A DNA stretch of 64,000 bases from an uncultured Anaeroplasmataceae bacterium (GTDB lineage: Bacteria; Bacillota_I; Bacilli_A; Acholeplasmatales; Anaeroplasmataceae): NCBI GenBank assembly GCA_947629825.1, contig CANRFF010000005.1:96585-160584 (forward strand), written 5' to 3'. A model generated the notes under the pieces. The model was not told the origin of the DNA, did not search any database, and saw only the letters and a program-made list of their open reading frames with translations. Positions 24,259 through 33,721 of the stretch are shown piece by piece. The translations under genes were made by a program, and so were the position numbers. Numbering within the stretch: position 1 is the first letter of the stretch; every line of letters begins with the position of its first letter.

Positions 24259-25445
24259 TTTTTCCCTCCGTAAATCAATGTAAAGGTTCGCTTCATCTGT
24301 TCGAACACTTTCCGGATTTCTTCTTTCTTCACCGCATTCAAAGCGTCTGTTTCTTGATCGGAAGCGGGAGTATCCAAAAAATAATGATCCGTCAGATAAT
24401 TGGATATTTGAGTTTCCTGAAAATCTTCGTTGGCCTGATGAATCGAAAGATAATATCTTTTTACTTCTTCCAGATCATACTCTCCTTTTCCGATCGTTTC
24501 TACTGCCTCCTCAATCCTTGATAAAGCCTTGGGAATCTTTTGTTCATCTAAAATCGCAGAAACAATGATAATTCCGCTCGCTCCCAGATAAATGGAAGAA
24601 ATCGAATAACAAAGACCGTATTTTTCCCTCACAAGCAAAAACAATTTGGAGGAAGCGGAGCCTCCCAAAATATAATTCAAAAAAACGGCGGGGTAGTATA
24701 ATTCATCGTTTGTGAAAATATTCAATTCGTAAAACACTTCCAGATAACACTGTTTACAGGAAACTTTGAGATGGACGTCTTTCACATGAGGATTGCGTTC
24801 TTTGAAATAATAGTCTTTTTTGGGAGAAAATGTCAGATTTTTCGGATCAAACAACGACGGAAGCGAAGTACTTCCGATACTTAAAAATTCTTCTTTCAAA
24901 ACCGTCTGATAGTAGTTGTATAACTGACGTTCATCGATGGTTTTCAACTCTTTTAAATTCCCATACGGATCGAAATCCCTTGACGTATTTTTGAAATAAA
25001 TCTGAATCGCTTTTCTGATCGCTTTGAGTTGATGTTGATCTTCCCGGTACCATAAGTCGCTTTCATAATATTCCACCGCTTTGGCAAATAATTTTTTCTT
25101 ACAGGAGTGAAGATTCACGGCGGGAATCATCGCCTCTTCAAACAGTTGAAAAAGCAGATCCATCCGGTAGTTTTCATCATCAATCCATTTCGGATCGATA
25201 CAAGAAAGACTGTATTCGATCACCGAATAAGTACCGTAAGTCAGTAATTGGACTTTGAACTGAGCATGATATGCTTCCGCCAACGCTTCTTCAAAAAGGG
25301 CTTCCGTCGGATACTTTGCGCATGCCAATGATTGATAGTAGGTCAAAAGAGTACGAATGGTCTGTTCTTCTCGAACCATTTTTTTCACACGATACGCTTT
25401 CAGTATGACTCTATGAAATTTTTCCTGATGCAATAAAATATTCAT
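24255..25445 (-). CDS. Inactive M16 peptidase subunit (YmfF-like)
   Basis: A 396-residue M16-fold protein with no HxxEH motif in its N-terminal half, so it should be the non-catalytic partner of the peptidase encoded next. The C-terminal half keeps the usual ILGGSASSKLFLLVREKYGLCYS motif, the conserved substrate-binding region of M16 proteins. GAGGTG precedes the ATG. It follows deoD across a strong terminator and is coupled to the active subunit gene. Confidence 0.85.
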   Translation of the reverse strand: MNILLHQEKFHRVILKAYRVKKMVREEQTIRTLLTYYQSLACAKYPTEALFEEALAEAYHAQFKVQLLTYGTYSVIEYSLSCIDPKWIDDENYRMDLLFQLFEEAMIPAVNLHSCKKKLFAKAVEYYESDLWYREDQHQLKAIRKAIQIYFKNTSRDFDPYGNLKELKTIDERQLYNYYQTVLKEEFLSIGSTSLPSLFDPKNLTFSPKKDYYFKERNPHVKDVHLKVSCKQCYLEVFYELNIFTNDELYYPAVFLNYILGGSASSKLFLLVREKYGLCYSISSIYLGASGIIIVSAILDEQKIPKALSRIEEAVETIGKGEYDLEEVKRYYLSIHQANEDFQETQISNYLTDHYFLDTPASDQETDALNAVKKEEIRKVFEQMKRTFTLIYGGKK

Positions 25446-25454
25446 TTCGACACC

Positions 25455-25490
25455 TCAAAAAGAAAAGGGGAGCCGTTCTCCCCTTTTTGA
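25455..25490 (-). terminator. Terminator of deoC-deoD
   Basis: Minus-strand AAAAGGGGAG / CTCCCCTTTT (25487-25478 with 25472-25463), then CTTTTT. The M16 pair's ribosome binding site follows within 15 bases. Confidence 0.85.
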
Positions 25491-25493
25491 TGA

Positions 25494-26216
25494 TTACTTC
25501 TTGGCCAATTCCAACGCAATCTGAACCATTTGTACAAAATTAGTCTGTCTTTCTTGCGAACTGGTCACTTTATGGTTGATAAACGAGTCCGATATCGTCA
25601 AAAGACAAGCTGCCTTTTTCCCCAATGCCTTTGCATTGGCAAATAAAGCGAAACTCTCCATTTCCACACATTTGCATCCGTATTTTTCCCGAATTTGTTG
25701 CCAACGGGTCGGATCGCTGGAATAAAATACGTCACTGGAATGAATTTTGGCTTCTTTCAATGGAAGATTCAACTTCTCTGCGGCTTTTTGCAACCGATGA
25801 TTGACCGAAGCACTGGCCTTCAATGATTTTGAGCGGATCCCAAACGCATTCTTCGCAAAGGTTGATTCCGAATAGGCTTCCGTTACCAGTACCGTATCGT
25901 AGACATCCAAAGATGCGTCATAAGAACCCGCAGAACCGATCCGAATGATACATTCCACTCCGTAAAAAGCAAACAACTCATAAGAATAAATTCCGATGGA
26001 CGGCATTCCCATCCCAGAACCCATTACCGTAATCGGTTTATTGTGATATTTTCCGGTAAATCCGAGCATATTGCGAACCGTGTTGAAACAAACCACATCC
26101 GTCAAAAAAGTATCCGCAATGAATTTTGCCCGTAACGGATCTCCGGGCATCAAAACCACTTTGGCAATCAGTTGCGGATCCGTACATTCGATATGAGGGG
26201 TCGGTAAATTACTCAT
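25494..26216 (-). CDS. deoD: Purine-nucleoside phosphorylase, DeoD type
   Basis: Cleaves purine (deoxy)nucleosides with phosphate, releasing base and (deoxy)ribose-1-phosphate. It is 240 residues, hexameric NP-I family. Motifs: [14 protein letters not shown] (phosphate loop), [37 protein letters not shown] (substrate-binding Met-Glu), and LLTISDSF with the proton-donor Asp. ATG 26216 is set by GGAGGAATT upstream. It overlaps the end of deoC by 8 bases, so the two are coupled for deoxynucleoside catabolism. Confidence 0.96.
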   Translation of the reverse strand: MSNLPTPHIECTDPQLIAKVVLMPGDPLRAKFIADTFLTDVVCFNTVRNMLGFTGKYHNKPITVMGSGMGMPSIGIYSYELFAFYGVECIIRIGSAGSYDASLDVYDTVLVTEAYSESTFAKNAFGIRSKSLKASASVNHRLQKAAEKLNLPLKEAKIHSSDVFYSSDPTRWQQIREKYGCKCVEMESFALFANAKALGKKAACLLTISDSFINHKVTSSQERQTNFVQMVQIALELAKK

Positions 26217-26862
26217 GTAACAATTCCTCCATAATCTTTGCTCCGCAAGAACAACCGATCCGATCGGCACCCGCTTCGATCATTTTCCGGAACGTCGCCA
26301 AATCGCGAATTCCGCCGGCGGCTTTGACTTTGCAGGCATCTCCCACGGTCTTGCGCATCAAACGGACATCTCCCACCGTCGCCCCCGAAGTTCCGAACCC
26401 CGTTGAAGTTTTCACAAAATCGGCATGGGCTTTGACTGCCATTTTACAAGCCTCGACTTTTTCTTCATCTGTCAAATAACAACATTCGATAATCACTTTG
26501 ACCAAAACTCCATGAGCGGCATCGACAACGGCTTTGATATCTTCGTAAACTTCGTCCCAACGATGCGATTTTGCCAAACCGATATTGATGACCATATCGA
26601 CCTCATCGGCACCGTCCGCAATCGCTTTGGTCGTTTCAAACGCCTTGACTTCTTTCGGTGTTGCCCCCAGCGGAAAGCCCACCACCGTACAAGTCAACAC
26701 ATCGGTTCCCTGCAATAGTTGATGTGCCAAAGCCACATGGGTCGGATTGACGCAAACAGAGGCAAAATGATACTTGTTGGCCTCCGCACATAAGTTTAAA
26801 ATGTCGTCATACGTTGCGGTGGCTTTCAAATTCGTATGATCGATATACTTCGATTGTTCCAT
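26209..26862 (-). CDS. deoC: Deoxyribose-phosphate aldolase
   Basis: Splits 2-deoxyribose-5-phosphate into acetaldehyde and glyceraldehyde-3-phosphate, the last step of deoxynucleoside breakdown. The TIM barrel of 217 residues carries [23 protein letters not shown], and the Schiff-base Lys151 in [19 protein letters not shown] and GADRIGCS close the barrel. The start is ATG 26862 with GGAAGAAGAG upstream. It is followed by deoD in overlap. No phosphopentomutase gene is in the window. Confidence 0.96.
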   Translation of the reverse strand: MEQSKYIDHTNLKATATYDDILNLCAEANKYHFASVCVNPTHVALAHQLLQGTDVLTCTVVGFPLGATPKEVKAFETTKAIADGADEVDMVINIGLAKSHRWDEVYEDIKAVVDAAHGVLVKVIIECCYLTDEEKVEACKMAVKAHADFVKTSTGFGTSGATVGDVRLMRKTVGDACKVKAAGGIRDLATFRKMIEAGADRIGCSCGAKIMEELLHE

Positions 26863-26915
26863 TTCTCTTCTTCCTTTCTTTTTATTATTTGAAATTTTCA
26901 ATCTTATTATTCCTT

Positions 26916-27770
26916 TTAAATATCCAAAATTTCTTTCAAAGCGATCTCTTTCAATTCGACCGTCAAAGGAGCGAATCTTGTTTTATAAATCAGTTTTTTC
27001 AGTTTTCCGGAAGCTTTGGTATCAATGACTTTCAATGTACCATAGGCATCAATCGTTTTGAAAAGTTTTTCCGCCTTGGATAACAATTCGCTCATCGCAA
27101 TATATTTTTTCGTTTTGGAATCGTCATAATATAAAATGTCGACATTCGGAGGTAGGATAAAAGAACTGTTTCCGTCCCATTTGATACAGATAAAAGCCGT
27201 CCGGGATTTGCTGGTTCTCATAAAAAAATAAGAAGGAATCAGAACTTTTTCTTTATCCAACAAAACTTCCAGTTTCGGTTTGCGCAAAATGAAATTGTAA
27301 ACACCGGAAAGACTGGCCGAATCGATTCGACTGTATTTGGCAATTTCGTCTTCGTTTTTGTTTTTGTAGGCATTTTTCCAAATTTCGAATGTTTTCGAAA
27401 GCATCGGTTTTCTGAAAGAAACCACATCTTCGTAGGATTCGTTATAGACGCAAAAATGAAAAATTTTTGCGATTTCTTCGGCAATATCCAGTACCAGTTC
27501 CGCATAGTAGGTCGGCAATAAAATATCGAATTCAAAACGGAAATTCACATCATAATATTTCGGATTCAGACGCTCCAGATGCGGAACGGCCGATTTTCCG
27601 GACAAGATGAATTCCGCTGAAAACTGAAATATCGGATGGCGATAAATATAATGGCGATCCGTTCCTTTTTGTTCCAACGTAATATTGGGGTTCGCTTGAA
27701 AAAATGTCAATAAATCCGTTCGGTCGAAAATTCGATCGCCTTCTTTTAAATAATACACCGTAAATAACAT
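26916..27770 (-). CDS. Unknown cytoplasmic protein
   Basis: A 284-residue soluble protein that I do not recognise. It is mixed alpha/beta, with many aromatic residues in the first half and Lys-rich helices at the C-terminus. No membrane segment or metal motif is apparent. The start ATG 27770 follows GGGCGGTGATC, a strong ribosome binding site. It has a near-consensus promoter of its own and precedes deoC by about 50 bases, so it might be co-transcribed with deoC-deoD. That is only positional. Confidence 0.75.
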   Translation of the reverse strand: MLFTVYYLKEGDRIFDRTDLLTFFQANPNITLEQKGTDRHYIYRHPIFQFSAEFILSGKSAVPHLERLNPKYYDVNFRFEFDILLPTYYAELVLDIAEEIAKIFHFCVYNESYEDVVSFRKPMLSKTFEIWKNAYKNKNEDEIAKYSRIDSASLSGVYNFILRKPKLEVLLDKEKVLIPSYFFMRTSKSRTAFICIKWDGNSSFILPPNVDILYYDDSKTKKYIAMSELLSKAEKLFKTIDAYGTLKVIDTKASGKLKKLIYKTRFAPLTVELKEIALKEILDI

Positions 27771-27797
27771 TTGATCACCGCCCAATCCATCTTTTTT

Positions 27798-27826
27798 ATT
27801 GTACCATTTTTTAAAATAAATGTCAA
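27798..27826 (-). promoter_or_regulatory. Promoter of the 26916-27770 gene
   Basis: Minus-strand TTGACA (27826-27821), a 17-base spacer, TACAAT (27803-27798). A second TTGACA lies 11 bases upstream. Confidence 0.75.
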
Positions 27827-27835
27827 AGAATGTCA

Positions 27836-27863
27836 AAAAGGCAAAGGATTTTTCCTTTACCTT
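27836..27863 (-). terminator. Terminator of ileS
   Basis: Minus-strand AAGGTAAAGGA / TCCTTTGCCTT stem with a four-base loop, then TTTTT. It overlaps the last ileS codons. Confidence 0.75.
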
Positions 27864-30568
27864 TCGTCAGAATGAAAATAATGATGAACGATTTTTTCAC
27901 ATCTCGGACAGATTCCGTCTTCCGTGACCGTCGGAACCACCATCCAGCATCTGGAACATACCTGTCCTTCCGCTTTCGTTACAGCAACGTCGAATCGATC
28001 TCCGTCTTTGAACTCCACTTGGGAAACAATCAGAAGTTGAGCGACATTCGACTGGATCTGCGTAAAGATTTTTTTCGCTTCGTCATCCAACGTCAATACC
28101 AATTTCGCATGGAAACTTTTACCGATGATTTTTTCGTTTCTTGCTTCTTCCAAAGCTTTTAAAACTTTGTCCCGATAACGCATGAACTCATCGAACGTCT
28201 CTTCCAACGGATCTTCTATTTTGAAAGGAGTCGGAATCGAACACAGTTGTACATCTTCTTTTTCCTGAACTTTCAGATGATGATAAGCTTCCGACATCGT
28301 ATGTGGCAAAATCGGAGTCAGTAAATAAATCAAAGAAGTCAATATCTCATAAAAAACCGTCTGCGTTGACAACCGAACCGAACTCGTCGGATGTTCGATA
28401 TATAAAATATCTTTCGTAAAGTCCAGATAAAATGCCGATAACGTATTCGTAATGTAGGCGTTGATTTTCCGATAAACTTCTCCGAACTCGAAATGTTCAT
28501 AAGCCTCTTTCACTTCATAAATCAGTTTTTGCAGTTTCAAATACATATATTTGTCTACCGGCATCAACTCCCGATAAGAAAGAGCGTGATGAACATCGAA
28601 ATCGGAAGTATTTGCCAGTAAAAATCTCAAAGTGTTCCGGATTTTGCGATAAGATTCGGAAACCTGTTTTAAAATTTCTTTGGAAAGCGGCATATCCGCA
28701 CGATATTCCACCGAAGCGACCCACAACCTTAAAATATCGGCACCGGATTCGTTGCAGACCTTGATCGGATCGACCGTATTTCCCAAAGATTTACTCATCT
28801 TTCGACCTTCTCCGTCCAAAGTGAATCCGTGAGAAACAATGGTTTTGGCCGGAGCGCATTGGGTAACGGCGACGGCAGTAATCAAAGATGCATTGAACCA
28901 CCCGCGGTACTGATCGGATCCCTCCAGATACAAATCGGCCGGATAAGGAAGTCCTCTTCTTTTCAACAACATATAAGACGTTCCGCTATCGAACCACACA
29001 TCCATGATATCGGTTTCTTTGCGGAAAATTCCGTGAGGAGACGACGGATGCGTATATCCTTTCGGAAGCAATTCGCTCGCTTCTTTTTCAAACCAGATAT
29101 CCGAACCATATTTTCCGAATAACTCGGCGATATGTTTGAAAACTTCCTGATCCAAAATCGCTTCTCCGTCTTCGGCATAAAAAATCGGAATCGGAACTCC
29201 CCATGCTCTTTGCCGGGAAATACACCAGTCATGCCGATCTTTGATCATATTGGAAATTCTCACATCTCCCCATTTCGGATTCCATTCAATCGTTTCAATG
29301 GCTTCCAACAATTCCTTTTTAATCGGATCGATGGAGGCAAACCACTGAGGAGTTGCTCGAAAAATCACCGGTTTTTTCGTCCGCCAATCGTGCGGATAAC
29401 TATGGACGATACGGATGACTTTCATCAAGGCATGGCAATCGTCCATATCACGAATCACGGCTTCATTGCATTCCTGATAAAACATTCCTTCGTACCGTCC
29501 CGCTTCTTTGGTCATATATCCTTTGGAATCCACCGGACATAAAATGTCAAGACCGTATTCTTTCCCGACGATGAAGTCATCTTCCCCGTGTCCCGGAGCG
29601 ATGTGAACCAAACCGGAACCGTCGGTGGTGGATACATAATCTCCCAAAATACAAGGAGAAATTCTTCCGTAAAGCGGATGACGGTAGGAAAGACCTTCCA
29701 GATCTTTTCCTTTCATCTGTTTTAAAATCGTTACGTTTCCCAATTCCAAAAGATCGGTCAGCGTTTCCAACAAATCTTTTCCGAAAATCAATTTTCCCCG
29801 ATCGGTTTGACAAAGAACATAGTCGATCGTCGGTCCCGCACAAACAGCCAAATTGGCCGGAAGTGTCCAAGGAGTCGTCGTCCAAACCAAAAAGGAAGCG
29901 TCTTTGAATTCTTCTTCTTCGGAGACCAAAGGAAGTTTAAAATAAATGGAAGCATCTTCTTTGTCATGATATTCGATTTCCGCTTCCGCCAAGGCCGATT
30001 CGCTCGACGGAGACCAATAAACCGGTTTCAATCCTTTATAAATCAGTCCCATTTGCGCCATTTTGGCAAAAACCAGAATCTGATCTCTTTCAAAGTCATG
30101 TTGAAGCGTTACATAGGGATGATCGAAATCTCCCAAAACTCCCAAACGTTCAAATCCCGCTTTTTGGCGTTCCACCTGACGCAAAGCATACTCCGTACAA
30201 AGTTTACGAAATTCGACAATGCTTTTTTCTTTCCGATTGATTCCCGCTTTTTGCAGAGCCGTTTCAATCGGTAACCCATGAGTATCCCATCCCGGAATAT
30301 ATTCGGCCCGATATCCCGTCATATTTTTATACCGGACGACAAAATCTTTTAAAATCTTGTTCAGCGCATGTCCCAAATGAATATCTCCGTTCGCATACGG
30401 AGGTCCGTCATGAAGTACATACTCCCGTTTCCCTTCATTTTGTTTCAAAACTTTCTCATAGAGATTCATCTCTTTCCATTGGCGTTGAATTTCCGGTTCT
30501 TTGGTTCCCAGATTTCCCCGCATTTCAAAATCCGTTTTCCCCATAAACAAAGTCTCTTTAAAATCCAT
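27857..30568 (-). CDS. ileS: Isoleucyl-tRNA synthetase
   Basis: Charges tRNA-Ile; 903 residues, class I synthetase. The HIGH-type motif is GDIHLGHAL, with PPYANG before it. The editing domain includes WTTTPWTLPAN and HGEDDF. The KMSKS loop is GRKMSKSLGNTV. The anticodon-binding domain ends in a zinc knuckle CSRCW...CPRC, the eukaryote-unlike bacterial form. ATG 30568 follows AGGAGGGATA. A T-box leader with an AUC specifier sits directly upstream, so expression should rise when tRNA-Ile is uncharged. Confidence 0.98.
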   Translation of the reverse strand: MDFKETLFMGKTDFEMRGNLGTKEPEIQRQWKEMNLYEKVLKQNEGKREYVLHDGPPYANGDIHLGHALNKILKDFVVRYKNMTGYRAEYIPGWDTHGLPIETALQKAGINRKEKSIVEFRKLCTEYALRQVERQKAGFERLGVLGDFDHPYVTLQHDFERDQILVFAKMAQMGLIYKGLKPVYWSPSSESALAEAEIEYHDKEDASIYFKLPLVSEEEEFKDASFLVWTTTPWTLPANLAVCAGPTIDYVLCQTDRGKLIFGKDLLETLTDLLELGNVTILKQMKGKDLEGLSYRHPLYGRISPCILGDYVSTTDGSGLVHIAPGHGEDDFIVGKEYGLDILCPVDSKGYMTKEAGRYEGMFYQECNEAVIRDMDDCHALMKVIRIVHSYPHDWRTKKPVIFRATPQWFASIDPIKKELLEAIETIEWNPKWGDVRISNMIKDRHDWCISRQRAWGVPIPIFYAEDGEAILDQEVFKHIAELFGKYGSDIWFEKEASELLPKGYTHPSSPHGIFRKETDIMDVWFDSGTSYMLLKRRGLPYPADLYLEGSDQYRGWFNASLITAVAVTQCAPAKTIVSHGFTLDGEGRKMSKSLGNTVDPIKVCNESGADILRLWVASVEYRADMPLSKEILKQVSESYRKIRNTLRFLLANTSDFDVHHALSYRELMPVDKYMYLKLQKLIYEVKEAYEHFEFGEVYRKINAYITNTLSAFYLDFTKDILYIEHPTSSVRLSTQTVFYEILTSLIYLLTPILPHTMSEAYHHLKVQEKEDVQLCSIPTPFKIEDPLEETFDEFMRYRDKVLKALEEARNEKIIGKSFHAKLVLTLDDEAKKIFTQIQSNVAQLLIVSQVEFKDGDRFDVAVTKAEGQVCSRCWMVVPTVTEDGICPRCEKIVHHYFHSDER

Positions 30569-30815
30569 ATTATCCCTCCTGAAAATAAAAAAAGTCCTTT
30601 TTTTCAAAGGACGCTTCGGCGTGTTACCACCCTTGTTCAAGAAATCAAAAAGATTTCAAGCACTCATTCCCTTTTAACGCAAGGTTTTTTCGGACACTCT
30701 TTGCAAGTGCCATCTCCATTAGTGATCCGAATAAAAATCTTCTGCAACCTTCCACCTGCCGGTTGCTCTCTGAAACCGAATTTTTATTCCGTCTAATATC
30801 ATCGAACTCATTTTT
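30569..30815 (-). promoter_or_regulatory. T-box riboswitch (tRNA-Ile)
   Basis: The minus-strand leader contains the T-box AAGGGTGGTAACACGCC (within 30637-30618), the AGAGAGC...GGCAGGTGGAA apical part of stem I, and an AUC specifier triplet at 30726-30724 just 3' of a long stem (GAATAAAAAT / ATTTTTATTC). The terminator stem GTCCTTT / AAAGGAC (30612-30606 with 30600-30594) with a T-run overlaps the antiterminator. The AUC triplet matches the downstream ileS. Confidence 0.92.
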
Positions 30816-30825
30816 CAAAAAGCGA

Positions 30826-30852
30826 TGTAAAAACAGACATCCTCTGTTTTCA
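30826..30852 (-). terminator. Hairpin with T-run between rsuA-like gene and T-box
   Basis: Minus-strand AAAACAGA / TCTGTTTT (30850-30843 with 30837-30830) followed by T. It could terminate the upstream pseudouridine synthase gene, but it lies downstream of the likely ileS promoter, so it may be part of the leader. Confidence 0.5.
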
Positions 30853-30875
30853 TAGGATTCATCACTTCAGTTCTT

Positions 30876-30904
30876 ACTATACAATAAAATATCGAAAAAG
30901 TAAA
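30876..30904 (-). promoter_or_regulatory. Likely promoter of ileS
   Basis: Minus-strand TTTACT (30904-30899), a 17-base spacer, TATAGT (30881-30876), giving a leader of about 300 bases. Confidence 0.5.
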
Positions 30905-30906
30905 GA

Positions 30907-31599
30907 TTAAATTGCTTTCAAAAAACGAATTTCTTCCGAAGTCAAAGTGCGGTATTCTCCTTCGGACAATTCCTGTGGAAGAGAAATTCCCGCAAAAGAA
31001 ATCCGCTTCAAAGAAATCACAGAACATCCCTGCATGGCCATCATCCTCTTGACCTGATGATATTTCCCCTCGTAAATGGTTAAATGAGCCACTCCCGAAG
31101 AAAGTAAGGTAAAACAAGCCGGCAGACAAACGCTTCCGTCTTCTAACGTCATTCCTTGGGAAAAGAGACTTTCGTCCCGAACCGTTCCCGTAAACGTGAC
31201 TTCATAGGTCTTCGGCACCGCAGACTTTTTGGAAAGCAACCGGTGGGAAAGAATTCCGTCGTTTGTTATCAGCAACAATCCGGTCGTATCCTTATCCAGT
31301 CGGCCGACCGAAAATAAGTTTTTCGTCGGAATCTTGCGGAAAAATTCAAAAATCGTCGGCTCGGTCGGATCGAAATTGGCACACACGTATCCTTTCGGTT
31401 TATAAAACCAAAGATAAACCTTTTCTTCATAAGGTACGTTTTCTTCCAAAAAATATACCTCGTCTTCTTTCTCATTGATTTTGGTATCATCATCGAAAAC
31501 AATCGTTCCATTGACAGATACGTATCCTTTCCGAATGAATTCTTTGACCTCTTTGCGAGACCCATATCCCCGGTGGGCAAGGAGTTTATCCAAACGCAT
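30907..31599 (-). CDS. Ribosomal small-subunit pseudouridine synthase (RsuA family)
   Basis: A 230-residue enzyme that isomerises a uridine in rRNA. The N-terminal S4 RNA-binding domain (MRLDKLLAHRGYGSRKE, about 1-60) is followed by the RsuA-family catalytic domain with the Asp102 motif GRLDKDTTGLLLITNDG and the closing GKYHQVKRMMA. Length and order fit RsuA/YtzG, which usually target 16S U516, though the target base here is inferred. Its start overlaps the end of the thioesterase gene by 14 bases. Confidence 0.92.
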   Translation of the reverse strand: MRLDKLLAHRGYGSRKEVKEFIRKGYVSVNGTIVFDDDTKINEKEDEVYFLEENVPYEEKVYLWFYKPKGYVCANFDPTEPTIFEFFRKIPTKNLFSVGRLDKDTTGLLLITNDGILSHRLLSKKSAVPKTYEVTFTGTVRDESLFSQGMTLEDGSVCLPACFTLLSSGVAHLTIYEGKYHQVKRMMAMQGCSVISLKRISFAGISLPQELSEGEYRTLTSEEIRFLKAI

Positions 31600-32098
31600 G
31601 GAAATCTCCCAACTCGATTTCTTGCAACTGATCCTTCAGATCATAACACATTTCTTCATGGAAATCGGCATCGGTTACTTTTTCTTTCGGAAGAATCAGA
31701 TACCGGGCGCTTCCTTCGGCCAGTACTTCATTTTCCTGATTTAAAATATAACAGTCGGCTTCAAAATAACGATGTGTCATTTTGACGATTTTTCCAACGC
31801 CTTTCAAAGGAACGGAATAAGGAACCGGTTTGCGATACTTCGTATCCAACGTCATCGTTACGGCTGCACTTTCCGGAAAATCAATCCAAAAAGCACGACA
31901 GGCAAGTTCGTCGATCATCGCCGCAATCAAACCGCCGTGAACTCTTCCCGGATAACTTTGATGTTCTTCTTTGAAATGAAACAATCCGCAGACGATTTTT
32001 TCTTCCAATTCATAAAATTGAGCCTGTACGCCAAAAGAATTATCCAACCCGCAAATCACACACATCTTACTGTTTTTTTGTTTTTGAACAATCTTCAC
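31586..32098 (-). CDS. Hotdog-fold thioesterase (PaaI family)
   Basis: A 170-residue acyl-CoA thioesterase-like protein. The hotdog signature HQSYPGRVHGGLIAAMIDE, split here around residues 43-63, contains the usual catalytic-region HGG and a downstream Asp/Glu. A CVICG motif lies near the N-terminus. TMTLDTKYRKPVPYS is the family's central strand. The substrate is unknown. It overlaps the pseudouridine synthase gene and follows the CBM-containing gene by 12 bases, so three genes form one unit. Confidence 0.85.
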   Translation of the reverse strand: MKIVQKQKNSKMCVICGLDNSFGVQAQFYELEEKIVCGLFHFKEEHQSYPGRVHGGLIAAMIDELACRAFWIDFPESAAVTMTLDTKYRKPVPYSVPLKGVGKIVKMTHRYFEADCYILNQENEVLAEGSARYLILPKEKVTDADFHEEMCYDLKDQLQEIELGDFHAFG

Positions 32099-32110
32099 GG
32101 AAAATTCCTC

Positions 32111-32956
32111 CTATTTTGCCGGTTCGTTTTCTTTCGAGCGGAAATTGTAAATCAAATCTTCCACATTCAAATCGTGATCCACGACAACATATTCGTGGTT
32201 GACGATTTCTTCTTTCCAGATCCCTTTTTCGACATCCGTCCATTTCGGTTTCCGGCAAATCTTGAATTCCAGATGTGTATTTTTCGGATAAGATGCCGTC
32301 GCTTCAAAGGATGAATTCGATACTTTTTTCATCGGAAGAGCCTTTTGGGGATTCCAGTGGTCGAAACTGGAAATGATATAAAGCTCGTCCGCCTGATCGG
32401 TCGCTTCATAACATAATTTCGCCGTAAAATGGACTTGGAAAGTTTCCGGAAGTTCTTCTACCGTAACTTCTTTTCCGTCTACCACTTTGCGTACATATTT
32501 TTTGATATATCCTTCCGATAACAATTCATCGAAACTTCTTTCATAGAAAACTTCCCGATAATCGATATCTTTGGCCGTACATAACGTCGTTGCGCCTGCC
32601 GAAGCCAACGCTTCTTCCAAGTAAGCACAAGCTACCTTCAAAGACCGACTTCCCTTTACATCCAACTTAAACGGAACTTCCGCATAGGCCTTTTTGGAAG
32701 AAACATCTTTGAAATGAATCCGATTCGGATCGTAATTGGCCGGATTGAGTGCCAGATAAACCGATAAATTTTTCCGTGAAATCTTGAAAACGGCGACTTT
32801 TTTTCTTTGATAAGAAACACTTTCTTTCGAAAAACTCATTCTGCAACGGACATTTTTGTGCGTCGCACAGACATCTTTCAGTACCTGATAATTGGAAATC
32901 GCATCCCGTTCCAATACGAGTTTTGCCGTTAATGATTTTTTATACGTTACTTTCAT
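32111..32956 (-). CDS. Unknown domain fused to a starch-binding-like (CBM20/48) module
   Basis: A 281-residue soluble protein in two parts. Residues about 1-135 contain KSLTAKLVL, RCRMSFSKES, LSVYLALNP and RSLKVACAYLEE. I recall this pattern from Clostridia-type proteins of unknown function, where it is attached to other modules. Residues about 185-265 (YIISSFDHWNP, ALPMKK, LEFKICRKPKWTD) have the layout of a CBM20/CBM48 starch-binding module, including the conserved GxxxxW-like turn and aromatic residues. There is no signal peptide, so any glucan bound would be intracellular. This is plausible with glgB/glgP in the same genome. Not experimentally described as far as I know. Confidence 0.6.
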   Translation of the reverse strand: MKVTYKKSLTAKLVLERDAISNYQVLKDVCATHKNVRCRMSFSKESVSYQRKKVAVFKISRKNLSVYLALNPANYDPNRIHFKDVSSKKAYAEVPFKLDVKGSRSLKVACAYLEEALASAGATTLCTAKDIDYREVFYERSFDELLSEGYIKKYVRKVVDGKEVTVEELPETFQVHFTAKLCYEATDQADELYIISSFDHWNPQKALPMKKVSNSSFEATASYPKNTHLEFKICRKPKWTDVEKGIWKEEIVNHEYVVVDHDLNVEDLIYNFRSKENEPAK

Positions 32957-33023
32957 TGTCTTTCCCTCTTTCCCATATTTCTTTTATTATATCATAATAA
33001 AAAGAATTTTCGTATCTTTTTTA

Positions 33024-33593
33024 TCAAAAAAACCAACCTGTAACAAAAATTTCGATTCCGATCGCAATCAAAATCAATCCACCCAGTATTTCCGCTTTTT
33101 TACCCAGTTTCAATCCGAACTTTTTCCCGATAAAAACGGAGACAAAACAAATCCCAAACGTCACGAAAGCAACCAAGCCCACACAAATCAGGGCTTCAGC
33201 TGTCGAATAATCGGAAATCGTAAATCCGACGGAAAGAGCGTCTATGGAAGTGGCAATGGCCTGTAATAAGAGCGTTTTTAATCCAAGAGATTGAAAATTC
33301 GTTTCCGCTTCTTTTTGTTTCCGGATCCCTTCATAAAGCATTTTCCCACCGATCACCGAAAGAAGGACCAACGCAATCCACGGAATCATTTTTTCGATAT
33401 ATGTCAAAAAGGCATGCCCTACAAAATAGCCGATCAAAGGCATCATCGCCTGAAAAAACGCAAAAAGAAAGGCAATCCACCCGACTTTCCAAAGTTTCAT
33501 TTTCGGTTCGTTCAAACCGTTTGCCATGGAAACCGCACTGGCATCCATTGCCAACCCGATTCCCAAAAACACACAACGAATATAAAAATCCAT
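33024..33593 (-). CDS. mntP: Manganese efflux pump MntP
   Basis: Exports Mn2+ across the membrane; 189 residues with six hydrophobic helices. Two repeated halves are visible: GLAMDASAVSMANGL near the N-terminus and ATSIDALSVGFT in the middle, each with the conserved membrane Asp, plus GGKMLYEG and GGLILIAIG. CGGAGGGTGG precedes the ATG. A yybP-ykoY type Mn riboswitch with a terminator lies directly upstream, so expression should rise at high Mn2+. Confidence 0.95.
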   Translation of the reverse strand: MDFYIRCVFLGIGLAMDASAVSMANGLNEPKMKLWKVGWIAFLFAFFQAMMPLIGYFVGHAFLTYIEKMIPWIALVLLSVIGGKMLYEGIRKQKEAETNFQSLGLKTLLLQAIATSIDALSVGFTISDYSTAEALICVGLVAFVTFGICFVSVFIGKKFGLKLGKKAEILGGLILIAIGIEIFVTGWFF

Positions 33594-33605
33594 TCCACCC
33601 TCCGA

Positions 33606-33713
33606 TAAAAAAAGACCTATGCAAAATGCATAAGTCTCGTTTTTTAAGATTGAGCCTGGGAAAACCCATTATGTAGACCAATCACTATTCCTAGTAAACT
33701 ACTCCCTTATATA
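33606..33713 (-). promoter_or_regulatory. yybP-ykoY manganese riboswitch with terminator
   Basis: Minus strand: ATAAG followed by the hallmark GGGAGTAG (33706-33699), GTCTACATAAT corresponding to the conserved GUCAACAUA region, and a 3' GAGACTTAT that can close helix P1 (ATAAG / CTTAT). The terminator stem AGACTTATGCA / TGCATAGGTCT (33637-33627 with 33623-33613) plus a T-run competes for the same CTTAT. The arrangement predicts ON switching with Mn2+. Confidence 0.85.
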
Positions 33714-33721
33714 TTATTATC

